DNA from: an uncultured Treponema sp. | GTDB taxonomy: Bacteria; Spirochaetota; Spirochaetia; Treponematales; Treponemataceae | Direction: 5' to 3' | Assembly (NCBI GenBank): GCA_900316905.1 | Contig: ONET01000001.1 | Location: 45,121 to 109,120, forward strand | Length of the DNA stretch: 64,000 nucleotides | Shown here: positions 8,257-15,601 of the stretch, piece after piece | How positions within the stretch are numbered: position 1 is the stretch's first letter | Layout of the letters: every line of letters begins with the position of its first letter | Translations under genes and position numbers: made by a program | The notes under the pieces: generated by a model | Database searches by the model: none | What the model was told of the DNA's origin: nothing | Seen by the model: the letters and a program-made list of their open reading frames with translations, nothing else

Positions 8257-8579
8257 AATTGAAATCTCTTTTTTTCCCCATTAAGATATTTAACTTCCTC
8301 AACATAGCCAGAATCAGTTATTTTAAAAATCTTTTTATGTTCCGGACCGCTCACGCTGGCGCTTATGCCATCAGCTTTATTAGCGCTTGTTCCGCTGCCT
8401 CCGCTTATGTAAAGGCTCTTGGCGTTGGACAAATCTAAGTATTTCAAAACAGAATTGTTCAATAATGTGTAATACGCAAGCGGATTGACATCATTTCCGC
8501 CGCCAGAACAAGAAAATAAGCCAAAGGCGAGAGTCGCTATAGCAGCCAACGCCACATAAACTTTTGCCATTTTTTTCAT
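8235..8579 (-). CDS. Lipoprotein of unknown function, N-terminal part
   Basis: From the ATG at 8579, preceded by AAGGAG seven bases away, this frame encodes a lipoprotein signal peptide with a hydrophobic stretch ending in LFSCSGGGND, the cysteine being the lipidation site. After about 100 residues it meets a run of seven A, changes frame relative to 7231-8256, and ends 13 codons later. Restoring one base gives a continuous product through GEKKEISILYEPCAIEKIND. The start used here ignores an upstream TTG that lies in the operator region. The gene is divergent from the XRE regulator at 8691, and three operator-like repeats lie between them, so repression by that regulator is likely. Function is unknown. 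Confidence 0.75.
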   Translation of the reverse strand: MKKMAKVYVALAAIATLAFGLFSCSGGGNDVNPLAYYTLLNNSVLKYLDLSNAKSLYISGGSGTSANKADGISASVSGPEHKKIFKITDSGYVEEVKYLNGEKKRFQFCTNLVR

Positions 8580-8596
8580 AAAAGATCTCCTTATTG

Positions 8597-8654
8597 TTTC
8601 TCTAAAAGAAAACAAAGTTTTCTCTAAATGAAAATTATATTTTCTCTTATTGAA
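8597..8654. promoter_or_regulatory. Three operator-like repeats at 22-bp spacing
   Basis: TTTCTCTAAAAGAAAA (8597-8612), TTTTCTCTAAATGAAAA (8618-8634) and TTTTCTCTTATTGAA (8640-8654). Each is a loose TTTTC-N7-GAAAA dyad, and the C of TTTC falls at 8600, 8622 and 8644, exactly 22 bp apart, so all lie on one face of the helix. The array fills the space between the lipoprotein start and the XRE gene. Binding by that XRE protein is inferred. Confidence 0.6.
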
Positions 8655-8690
8655 TATGTCAAGATTCACCAATAGCGATATTATAAATAT

Positions 8691-9020
8691 ATGGAGCCAA
8701 GCGAAATAAAGAAAGTTTTCACCTCAAACATAAAAAAATACCGCATGTTGAACGGAATGACGCAAATGGAGCTTTCGATAGCGGCTGACTTGTCTGTTGG
8801 CTTTTTGTGCGATTTGGAGAGCGGTAAAAAATGGGGCACATTGGAAACTATGGCCAAGCTTGCAAAGGCTCTGAGGGTAAAGCCCTATCAATTGCTTGTT
8901 CCCCAAGAAGATGAAAATGCGGCTTCACACATTCACAAAGACTTGGCAGAATTGTCACAAGGCCTAAAAAAATCGATTGACGCGCAGATAAAGGATCTAC
9001 TTCAAAAATACGCTGACTAA
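8691..9020 (+). CDS. XRE-family helix-turn-helix regulator
   Basis: A 109-residue cytoplasmic DNA-binding protein. Residues about 9-65 form a Cro/C1-type helix-turn-helix: NIKKYRMLNGMTQMELSIAA, then SVGFLCDLESGKKWGTLETMAKLAKAL. The C-terminal 40 residues are charged and helical, perhaps for dimerisation. The ATG at 8691 follows ATGTCA-N17-TATTAT, whose -10 (8679-8684) is only 6 nt from the start codon, with no Shine-Dalgarno sequence, so a leaderless mRNA is likely. It is divergent from the lipoprotein gene and separated from it by three phased repeats. Similar divergent XRE/exported-protein pairs occur at 51.7 and 56.3 kb. The signal it answers to is not known. Confidence 0.85.
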   Translation: MEPSEIKKVFTSNIKKYRMLNGMTQMELSIAADLSVGFLCDLESGKKWGTLETMAKLAKALRVKPYQLLVPQEDENAASHIHKDLAELSQGLKKSIDAQIKDLLQKYAD

Positions 9021-9050
9021 AATTTTCTCCCAAAATCCCCTAAATTCCCC

Positions 9051-9103
9051 TTGACAGAAAGAAAATTCGGGATTATATTATACATATACCGTGCACGAGC
9101 ACG
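9051..9103 (+). promoter_or_regulatory. Promoter and shared 18-bp operator of the isomerase operon
   Basis: TTGACA (9051-9056), 17-bp spacer, TATATT (9074-9079), six bases, then ATACCGTGCACGAGCACG (9086-9103), identical to the element at 2643-2660 and at the same offset. A leader of about 140 nt follows, with hairpins GTCGCCG (9133-9139)/CGGCGAC (9172-9178) and TTTTTGC (9191-9197)/GCAAAAA (9212-9218). No known riboswitch is recognised in it. Confidence 0.8.
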
Positions 9104-9245
9104 ATAAAGGCGGGGCGCGGTTTAGGAGAACGGTCGCCGATAAAAAAGCCTTCAAGACCGAAAGCATTTGACGGCGACGCAACGCCAACATTTTTGCTCG
9201 CTGAAAAGCTCGCAAAAACAAGGCGCAATATAGGAGGACTTTTAA

Positions 9246-9893
9246 ATGAAAATCAAATCGGTGTTTGGACACTCATTTGAGCGTTACGGAAAAGTTTTGA
9301 CAGGCTACGACGTGAAGGAATTGCTTTCCAAGCTTGATTCCACGACGGATAAGCCCAAGGACAAGGTAATCTACACGCCCGGCGACGCGGGCCTTGAGTC
9401 GCTTCCTGTGGCCAAGCAGTTCAGTACAAACGCTTACGGCGGAATGCCGATCCAAATCGGCTACTGCAACGGCTTTAACACAAAGCTCAACTGCCTTGAA
9501 TGGCACCGCGGAAGCGAAATCAACATTCCTTCTTCCGACATCGTTTTGCTTTTGGCTCCGCTTCAGTCCGTCAAGAACGGAAAGCTCAGCACAAACTGCG
9601 TCGAGGCCTTCTACGTTCCCGCTGGAACCGTCGTTCAAATTTACGAGACGACGCTCCACTACGCGCCTTGCAACGGCGTCAAGGGAAAGGAAGTGAACCC
9701 AGACGGCTTCCGCGTAGTGATCATTCTTCCCAAGGGAACCAACTTGGACAAGCCGCAAATCAGCGACATCGACAAGGAAGACAAGCTTTTGTGGGCTGCC
9801 AACAAGTGGCTCATCGCGCATCCCGAAACGTCTGAGGCCAAGCAGGGCGCCTTTGTGGGCTTGCAAGGCCCCAACATCAACCTAGCTAACTAA
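9246..9893 (+). CDS. DUF4867-like cupin-type protein, sugar metabolism associated
   Basis: A 215-residue soluble protein resembling the DUF4867 family, whose members often stand beside fucose/arabinose-isomerase-like genes. The central part has cupin-like features: NCLEWHRGSEINI with a possible metal-binding histidine and glutamate, DIVLLLAPLQ, and VEAFYVPAGTVVQIYETTLHYAPC with a second histidine. No signal peptide or membrane segment is present. Start ATG 9246 has AGGAGG eight bases upstream. It is the first gene of an operon with the isomerase 23 bp downstream, under a promoter identical in layout to that of xylB. A role as a sugar epimerase, isomerase or mutarotase in the same pathway is plausible but not shown; the reaction is unknown. 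Confidence 0.65.
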   Translation: MKIKSVFGHSFERYGKVLTGYDVKELLSKLDSTTDKPKDKVIYTPGDAGLESLPVAKQFSTNAYGGMPIQIGYCNGFNTKLNCLEWHRGSEINIPSSDIVLLLAPLQSVKNGKLSTNCVEAFYVPAGTVVQIYETTLHYAPCNGVKGKEVNPDGFRVVIILPKGTNLDKPQISDIDKEDKLLWAANKWLIAHPETSEAKQGAFVGLQGPNINLAN

Positions 9894-9916
9894 TTCATAA
9901 AATATAGGAGAACTTT

Positions 9917-11425
9917 ATGGACAAGTGGACAAACATTCCAAACGTAAAATTGGGAATCATCGCGGTAAGCCGCGACTGCTTCATCATTTCGCTTTCTGAA
10001 TCAAGAAGAGCGGCCATCGCCAAAGCCTACGGCTCGGACCTTTACGAGTGCAAGGTTACGGTTGAAAACGAGCTTGACATGCTCAAGGCTGTCGAGGACG
10101 TAAAGAAGGCCGGCTGCAACGCGCTCTGCGTCTTCCTTGGAAACTTTGGACCTGAAACGCCCGAAACCTTGATCGCCAAGAACTTTGACGGCCCGGTAAT
10201 GTACGCCGCCGCCGCAGAAAGCTCATACAAGAACGGCGGATTGATTGACGGACGCGGCGACGCTTACTGCGGCGTCCTCAACTGCTCTTACAACCTTGGA
10301 CTCCGAAAGCTCAAGGCCGTTCTTCCCGAGTACCCCGTTGGAACAGCCGAAGAAGTCGCCGCCATGATGAAGGACTTTGTTCCCGTAGCCCGCGCGCTTA
10401 TCGGACTTTCTCACCTTAAGATCATCACATTCGGACCGCGCCCGCAAGACTTCTTTGCCTGCAACGCCCCGATTAAAGGCCTTTACGACATCGGCGTAGA
10501 AATCGAAGAGAACTCAGAGCTTGACTTGTTGGTTTCTTACAAGGCCCACAAGGACGACAAGAGAATCGCCGACGTCGTAAAAGACATGGCCGCCGAGCTT
10601 GGCGCCGACGGAAACAACTATCCCGACTTCTTGCCCCGCATGGCGCAGTTTGAGCTTACCTTGCTTGACTGGGCGGAAAAGCACAAGGGCGCTCGCGACT
10701 ACGTTGTCTTTGCCGACAAGTGTTGGCCGGCCTTCCCCGAGGCATTTGGATTTGAGCCTTGCTACGTCAACAGCCGCCTTGCCAACAAGGGAATCCCTGT
10801 TGCCTGCGAAGTCGACATCTTTGGCGCTCTTTCTGAGTACATCGGAACTTGCGTCACAGGCGCTCCCGTCACCTTGCTTGACATCAACAACACCGTTCCC
10901 CAAGACTTGTACGACGACGAAATCAATGGAAAGACAAAGTATCCCTACAAGCTTACCGACACATTCATGGGCTTCCACTGCGGAAACACTCCCTTCTGCC
11001 GCTTGAACAAGGCTTGCAAGCCTGGAATAAAATACCAGTTGATCCAGCACCGCTTGCTTGAGCCAAAAGGAAGCGATCCGGACTTTACTCGCGGAACATT
11101 GGAAGGCGATATCGCCGCCGGCGAAATCACCTTCTTCAGATTGCAGACCCGCCCGGACACAAAGCTCCAGGCCTATGTTGCCGAAGGCGAAGTCTTGGAC
11201 GCCAAGACTCACTCGTTCGGCGGCATCGGCGTGTTCGGCATCCCGGAAATGGGCCGCTTCTACCGCCATGTTTTGGTAGCCAAGCAGTATCCGCACCACG
11301 GAGCCGTCGCCTTTGGCCATATTGGAAAAGCCTTGTGGACAGTATTCCAGTATTTGGGAATCGAAGACATCGCCTACAACAAGCCGGCCGGAACCCTCTA
11401 CGCCACTGAGAATCCGTTCGCGTAA
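9917..11425 (+). CDS. L-fucose/L-arabinose isomerase superfamily protein
   Basis: A 502-residue cytoplasmic protein of the fucose/arabinose isomerase superfamily, which interconverts aldoses and ketoses with a divalent metal. The N-terminal half has Rossmann-like segments (GNFGPETPETLIAK; GVLNCSYNLGLRKL; LIGLSHLKIITFGPRPQDF). The metal-site region shows VACEVDIFGALSEYIGTC and VTLLDINNTV, supplying the usual Glu and Asp ligands, and histidines near the end (QYPHHGAVAFGHIG) may give the third. Start ATG 9917 has AGGAGA upstream. It follows the DUF4867-like gene and shares its promoter. The 18-bp element in common with xylB suggests that its ketose product, or a later one, is phosphorylated by that kinase. 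The exact substrate cannot be read from sequence. Confidence 0.8.
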   Translation: MDKWTNIPNVKLGIIAVSRDCFIISLSESRRAAIAKAYGSDLYECKVTVENELDMLKAVEDVKKAGCNALCVFLGNFGPETPETLIAKNFDGPVMYAAAAESSYKNGGLIDGRGDAYCGVLNCSYNLGLRKLKAVLPEYPVGTAEEVAAMMKDFVPVARALIGLSHLKIITFGPRPQDFFACNAPIKGLYDIGVEIEENSELDLLVSYKAHKDDKRIADVVKDMAAELGADGNNYPDFLPRMAQFELTLLDWAEKHKGARDYVVFADKCWPAFPEAFGFEPCYVNSRLANKGIPVACEVDIFGALSEYIGTCVTGAPVTLLDINNTVPQDLYDDEINGKTKYPYKLTDTFMGFHCGNTPFCRLNKACKPGIKYQLIQHRLLEPKGSDPDFTRGTLEGDIAAGEITFFRLQTRPDTKLQAYVAEGEVLDAKTHSFGGIGVFGIPEMGRFYRHVLVAKQYPHHGAVAFGHIGKALWTVFQYLGIEDIAYNKPAGTLYATENPFA

Positions 11426-11462
11426 GGCATTAAAACCGATTGCGCGAGTTTGCCAAAATGTC

Positions 11463-11525
11463 ATGTTCGGGCTTGACCCGGACATCCTTTGACTGATAGA
11501 TTGCCGGGTCAAGCCCGGCAATGAC
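11463..11525. repeat. Two dispersed palindromic repeats
   Basis: ATGTTCGGGCTTGACCCGGA begins one copy (11463-11485); ATTGCCGGGTCAAGCCCGGC begins an inverted copy (11500-11525). The second is identical over 26 bp to 54232-54257, and the first resembles 4174-4196. They lie between the isomerase gene and its terminator. Confidence 0.7.
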
Positions 11526-11536
11526 CGACCGACTTG

Positions 11537-11578
11537 CGGCGAGACCGCCAACCTCCGGCTGACTCGCCGTTTTTTTTT
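11537..11578 (+). terminator. Terminator of the isomerase operon
   Basis: Stem CGGCGAG (11537-11543) / CTCGCCG (11563-11569) with a 19-nt loop and a run of nine T. Confidence 0.8.
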
Positions 11579-11590
11579 GCGTCTGCAAAC

Positions 11591-11620
11591 TTGACAAATG
11601 GCCGCGATATGCTCTATTCT
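11591..11620 (+). promoter_or_regulatory. Promoter of the lipoprotein gene at 11639
   Basis: TTGACA (11591-11596), 18-bp spacer, TATTCT (11615-11620), followed by GGAGG and the ATG. Confidence 0.6.
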
Positions 11621-11638
11621 TTTTTTGGAGGCAATATT

Positions 11639-12157
11639 ATGAAAGCTATACGAATTATTTTTGCGGCGGCGCTTCTTTGCGCGGCGGCATTTTTGACAGG
11701 TTGCAGCAATGGAGATGCCGATCCTTTTGCCGGAACTTACGACAAATGGTATAAGTATAATGGTTCAACATCTACAATCCTTCTTGGTTCCAGCGAGGAC
11801 GACAGCTCGGCCAGCAAGACTTTAAAGAGCGTTGAATTGTACTGCAAGTTCAATCCAACTTCAGGCCTTATTGTGGCTATCCAAGCGTCTAAAGACCAGA
11901 ATGTTGACATTTGGGGCGGCCTTACCTCGACGACTGTACAAGTTACTGCTGGCGGAAAAAAGGAATACAGCGCGGCGCAATTTGGCAGGGGAAAATGGAT
12001 AGCGGTTCTTTCAACTGTTCCGATGTCCGCGTCGTCAGAGCCAAAAGTCATTTCTTCGCCCGACCAATGCATTATGTTGGACAACTTGGATAATTTTAAG
12101 ATTCAGTGGAAGAAAGTTTTAGCCAACTTTTTGTTGCAAAAGTTGCTTGGCGAATGA
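11639..12157 (+). CDS. Small lipoprotein of unknown function
   Basis: A 172-residue predicted lipoprotein. MKAIRIIFAAALLCAAAFLT is a classic signal sequence and is followed by GCSNGDADPF with the lipidated cysteine at residue 22. The mature part (about 150 residues) is polar and has no recognised domain; segments such as FAGTYDKWYKYNGS and FGRGKWIAVLSTVP suggest a small beta-rich fold. Start ATG 11639 is chosen for GGAGG seven bases upstream; an in-frame start further 5' would lie in the terminator. It ends only 4 bp before the M29 aminopeptidase ATG at 12162, so the two may be co-transcribed, though a functional link is not evident. Confidence 0.8.
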   Translation: MKAIRIIFAAALLCAAAFLTGCSNGDADPFAGTYDKWYKYNGSTSTILLGSSEDDSSASKTLKSVELYCKFNPTSGLIVAIQASKDQNVDIWGGLTSTTVQVTAGGKKEYSAAQFGRGKWIAVLSTVPMSASSEPKVISSPDQCIMLDNLDNFKIQWKKVLANFLLQKLLGE

Positions 12158-12161
12158 GCCG

Positions 12162-13280
12162 ATGGCAAACATTTTTTACCAAAAACAGACCGCCGCGCAA
12201 GTGACGGTCAACCAAGTTCTTAAAATAAAAAAGGGCGAAAAAGTCCTTATCATCGCAAATCCAAAGACGGCGCAAATAGCGCAAGACCTTTACACGGCCT
12301 CTTCCGACGCTGAGGCGGACACTGTGTTGATGTACCAGCGCGAAAAAACTTCGCTGGACAACGCCGAGCCCAGCGTAATCGCCGCGATAAAAACCGCTCC
12401 CGACGTAATCATGTCAATCTCAAGCGTAAAGCTGGGCCACGACGCTGAGGCGGAAGCCAATCCTTATGTCGGAGAGAACGGCGTAAAATACGATAGCGCC
12501 TTTGACTACCTGCTGGAAGGAAAGAAATGCATCCGCACGATTTGGACGCCGGGCCTTACGCCAGAAATGTTTGAGCGGACGGCTTGCATCGACTACGACG
12601 AGTTGGGCGAGCGCTGCAAAAAGCTTATGGCAAAGTTTAAGGGCGCGGTCTCCGTCCGCGTCACCGCTCCCGGCGGAACGGACATAACGATTCCAGTCGA
12701 AGGACGCGAGCCTTTAAGCGACGACGGCGATTTTTCCAAGCCCGGCGCTGGCGGAAACATTCCCGCCGGAGAAGTCTTCATAAGCCCGGTGGTAGGAAAC
12801 GGCGTTGACAAAGGTTGCGAGGGAACAATCGTTTATGACGGCTCGATGACTTTTGCGGACGGCGACTCAATCATAAACACGCCGATTGTTGTAAAAGTTG
12901 AGCACGGTTTTGTAACCGACATCTCCGGCGGCGACGAAGCCAAACGCTTGCAAAAAACGATAAGCGACGCGGAGGCCCGTTCGATTCAAATGGAAAAGAA
13001 GGGCGCTCTTCCCCAAGGCCAAGGCGAAATTTACAAGCGCAACGCCCGCAACATCGGCGAGCTTGGAATCGGCCTTAACCCCGCCGCGACGATTGGCGGC
13101 AACATGCTTGAAGACGAAAAAGCCTTCCAAACCTGCCACTTTGCGATCGGCTGCAATTACGACGACGACGCGCCAAGCCTGATTCACCTTGACGGCGTTG
13201 TCCGCCAGCCGACGATTGTGATTAAGTATAAGGACGGAACGGAATTTGTCGCGCTGGAAAACGGCGCGCTGAGGGTGTAG
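12162..13280 (+). CDS. M29-family aminopeptidase
   Basis: A 372-residue cytoplasmic metallo-aminopeptidase of the M29 (AmpS/thermophilic aminopeptidase) family, which removes N-terminal residues from peptides using two metal ions. Recognisable features are the N-terminal LKIKKGEKVLIIANPKTAQI Rossmann-like part, GAGGNIPAGEVFISPVVGNG carrying a metal-binding glutamate, NIGELGIGLNPAA, and CHFAIGCNYDDDAPSLIHLD with the C-terminal metal ligands. Length is slightly below the 400-410 residues of well-known members. The ATG at 12162 fits the family start; a TTG at 12147 in frame would overlap the preceding lipoprotein gene. No strong ribosome site is present, suggesting coupling to the upstream gene. 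An 11-base G run touches the stop codon. Confidence 0.85.
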   Translation: MANIFYQKQTAAQVTVNQVLKIKKGEKVLIIANPKTAQIAQDLYTASSDAEADTVLMYQREKTSLDNAEPSVIAAIKTAPDVIMSISSVKLGHDAEAEANPYVGENGVKYDSAFDYLLEGKKCIRTIWTPGLTPEMFERTACIDYDELGERCKKLMAKFKGAVSVRVTAPGGTDITIPVEGREPLSDDGDFSKPGAGGNIPAGEVFISPVVGNGVDKGCEGTIVYDGSMTFADGDSIINTPIVVKVEHGFVTDISGGDEAKRLQKTISDAEARSIQMEKKGALPQGQGEIYKRNARNIGELGIGLNPAATIGGNMLEDEKAFQTCHFAIGCNYDDDAPSLIHLDGVVRQPTIVIKYKDGTEFVALENGALRV

Positions 13281-13290
13281 GGGGGGGGGG
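13280..13290. other. Homopolymer of 11 G
   Basis: An uninterrupted run of 11 G starting with the last base of the aminopeptidase TAG stop. It lies outside coding sequence, 80 bp before the restriction-modification promoter. Such tracts are unstable, but no clear effect on reading frames or the promoter is seen. Confidence 0.8.
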
Positions 13291-13370
13291 CCGGCCTTCC
13301 GTCTTGGGGGATAGAACTTTTAAAATCTCCCGAAGTAATGTTATTTTTTGACCATAACAAACTTTTTTGC

Positions 13371-13399
13371 TTGACAAAAAGGCTTTCCCATTGTATTAT
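13371..13399 (+). promoter_or_regulatory. Promoter of the type I restriction-modification operon
   Basis: TTGACA (13371-13376), 17-bp spacer, TATTAT (13394-13399), 11 nt before the first ATG at 13411. No Shine-Dalgarno sequence is visible before that ATG. Confidence 0.75.
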
Positions 13400-13410
13400 T
13401 TTTGTAATCA

Positions 13411-14064
13411 ATGAAGAATAACAAAAAATATGAGTTTTTTGTGGAATTGTCAGCCGTCGCAGATATTCGCTCCGGCCTTGTACTTTCGCGAAAACTTGCA
13501 CGAAAAAAGACAGAATTTCATTATCCCCTGTTAAATCTTAAATCATTCAATGATGATGCAACTTTGAATATGCAGACACTTGATGTTTTTGATTCAACAG
13601 AGGCATTGAATGACGACTATATAACTCGCATTGGGGACATTATTGTGCGAACAAGCAGTCCCTATACGGCAATTTTAATTGATGGAAAAACTTCAGGAAT
13701 GGTTGTGTCATCAAATTTTGTAATTATTCGGTGTGATAATAAAAGGCTTCTACCTGAGTATCTTTATTGGTATTTGAATACTTCTGAAATTAAAAAAGAT
13801 ATTTTTGTGAATAGCGCAGGGAATATGCTTGCAGCCATTAAGCCACAATATTTTTGTGATATGAATTTAATGCTGCCAGACCTAGAAGAGCAGCGAAAAA
13901 TTGCAAGAATAAATTTAACTGCAAGAAAGGAATTAGAATTGCTAAGCCAATTACGGGAAGAAAAAGAAAAATATTACCAAGCTTGTCTTGAAAAACTTTA
14001 TAAAAAGGAATTAGAAACAATAAGCAAAAAGGAGCGTGAAAATGACAACAAAAAACGACATTGA
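13411..14064 (+). CDS. Single-domain HsdS-like specificity subunit
   Basis: A 217-residue protein with one target-recognition domain followed by one coiled coil, half of a normal HsdS. The recognition part ends with YLYWYLNTSEIKKDI, AGNMLAAIKPQYFCDMNLMLPDLEEQRKIARI, the typical end of an HsdS target-recognition domain, and the following lysine/glutamate-rich stretch matches the conserved spacer helix. It is the first gene of the operon and overlaps hsdM by 23 bp. A full-length HsdS is encoded four genes later. Half-size subunits can act as dimers to give symmetric recognition or swap with a full subunit; which applies here is not known. The possibility that it is a truncated remnant is less likely given its intact operon position. 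Confidence 0.82.
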   Translation: MKNNKKYEFFVELSAVADIRSGLVLSRKLARKKTEFHYPLLNLKSFNDDATLNMQTLDVFDSTEALNDDYITRIGDIIVRTSSPYTAILIDGKTSGMVVSSNFVIIRCDNKRLLPEYLYWYLNTSEIKKDIFVNSAGNMLAAIKPQYFCDMNLMLPDLEEQRKIARINLTARKELELLSQLREEKEKYYQACLEKLYKKELETISKKERENDNKKRH

Positions 14065-15577
14065 AAAAACATTATGGAAATCATGTGATACATTTCGTGG
14101 AAAAATAGACAGCTCTCGCTATAAGGATTATATTCTTTCGATGCTATTCGTAAAATATCTAAGTGACGTTACAGCAGAAAAACGCGGACAATATTCAGTT
14201 CAATACAATGGTGACAAGGAACGCATTGCGCGCGCTATGAGTCGTGAGCGATTTGCAGTAGAAGAAGATTCTTCATTTGATTATTTGTATCAGAATCGTA
14301 ATGCGGCTGATATAGGACAAAAAATAAATGTTGCTCTTGCCCATATTGAAGAAAAAAATGCCACAAAATTAAGAAATGTATTCCGCGCGATTGACTTTAA
14401 TTCGCAGGTTGATTTTGGAAATCAAAAAGACAAGAATGCTATTCTTAAAAACCTTCTTGAAGATTTTGCCGAATTAGATTTGCGTCCAAGTCAGCTTTCT
14501 TCCGCAGATATAATCGGTGATGCGTATGAATATATGATTGCAAACTTTGCTTCTGATGCCGGAAAAAAAGGCGGTGAGTTTTTTACACCAAGTCAGGTTT
14601 CTCGCTTGCTTGCGCTTCTTGTACAGCCAAAGGAAAATGACCGTATTTATGATCCAACTTGTGGTTCTGGTGGCCTTTTGCTTAAAGCATATAAAGAAGT
14701 TCCTAATGGAAAATGCGCTATTTATGGACAAGAAGCAAATGCTCAGACTTGGGCTCTTTGTACTATGAATATGTTCCTGCATGGTGTTGATGATGCAAAA
14801 ATTTATCAAGGCGATACACTTTCAAATCCTCAGACACTTGAAAATGATAAATTAATGAAATTTCAGGTAGGTGTTGCAAATCCTCCTTTTAGCCTGGATA
14901 AGTGGGATTCTGGATTTCTTCCTCATTTAGAAAACGATGACGATAAGAAAAAAGAAAAGATGACCGCCTCGCTTGATCCTTATGGACGTTTTGATTGGGG
15001 AGTTCCGCCAAGTTCTAAGGGTGATTATGCATTTGTTCTTCACATGCTTTATAGTCTTGATGACAACAACGGAAGAATGGGAATCGTGCTTCCACATGGA
15101 GTTTTGTTCCGTGGTGCAAGTGAAGGTAAAATCCGAAAAGAAATAATTGAGCGGTTTAATTTGCTGGATGCAGTTATCGGACTTCCTGCAAATCTGTTTT
15201 ATGGAACCGGAATACCAGCCTGTATTCTGATTTTTAAAAAGAACCGAAATCGTGAAGATATTCTTTTTATTGATGCGTCTGGTGAAGGCCATTTTGAAAA
15301 AGGCAAGAATCAGAACAACCTGCGCGATGAGGATATTGCAAAAATCGTAGAGACTTATAACAAACGTGAATCAATAGACAAATACAGCGCGGTAGTGACT
15401 CGCGATGCCATTCGCGAAAATGACTACAACCTCAACATCCCGCGTTATGTTGATACCTTTGAGGAAGAAGAACTGGTTGATATTGAACAGGTTCAGAAGA
15501 ATATTGCCAGCATTGAAAGTGAGTTGGCTGATGTACAGAAAGAAATGGCAGGGTATTTGAAGGAACTGGGTTTGTAG
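14042..15577 (+). CDS. hsdM: Type I restriction-modification methyltransferase subunit HsdM
   Basis: A 511-residue N6-adenine DNA methyltransferase. An N-terminal helical domain (about 1-140; ENTLWKS-like start KTLWKSCDTFRGKID) is followed by GGEFFTPSQVSRLL, SAM-binding motif I DPTCGSGG at about residue 203, and catalytic motif IV NPPF at about residue 279. The C-terminal 40 residues are a coiled coil that would contact HsdS. With HsdS it methylates host DNA; with HsdR as well it forms the restriction enzyme. ATG 14042 is chosen for AAGGAG seven bases upstream; a GTG two codons earlier is in frame. It overlaps the half-HsdS gene. All key residues are present, so it should be active. Confidence 0.95.
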   Translation: MTTKNDIEKTLWKSCDTFRGKIDSSRYKDYILSMLFVKYLSDVTAEKRGQYSVQYNGDKERIARAMSRERFAVEEDSSFDYLYQNRNAADIGQKINVALAHIEEKNATKLRNVFRAIDFNSQVDFGNQKDKNAILKNLLEDFAELDLRPSQLSSADIIGDAYEYMIANFASDAGKKGGEFFTPSQVSRLLALLVQPKENDRIYDPTCGSGGLLLKAYKEVPNGKCAIYGQEANAQTWALCTMNMFLHGVDDAKIYQGDTLSNPQTLENDKLMKFQVGVANPPFSLDKWDSGFLPHLENDDDKKKEKMTASLDPYGRFDWGVPPSSKGDYAFVLHMLYSLDDNNGRMGIVLPHGVLFRGASEGKIRKEIIERFNLLDAVIGLPANLFYGTGIPACILIFKKNRNREDILFIDASGEGHFEKGKNQNNLRDEDIAKIVETYNKRESIDKYSAVVTRDAIRENDYNLNIPRYVDTFEEEELVDIEQVQKNIASIESELADVQKEMAGYLKELGL

Positions 15578-15601
15578 TAGGACATAAAGGAGGATGTGCA
15601 T

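Noticed and set aside
9104..9245. Riboswitch in the long leader of the isomerase operon
   Set aside because: Two hairpins are present but no conserved riboswitch core could be recognised; kept only as part of the promoter description.
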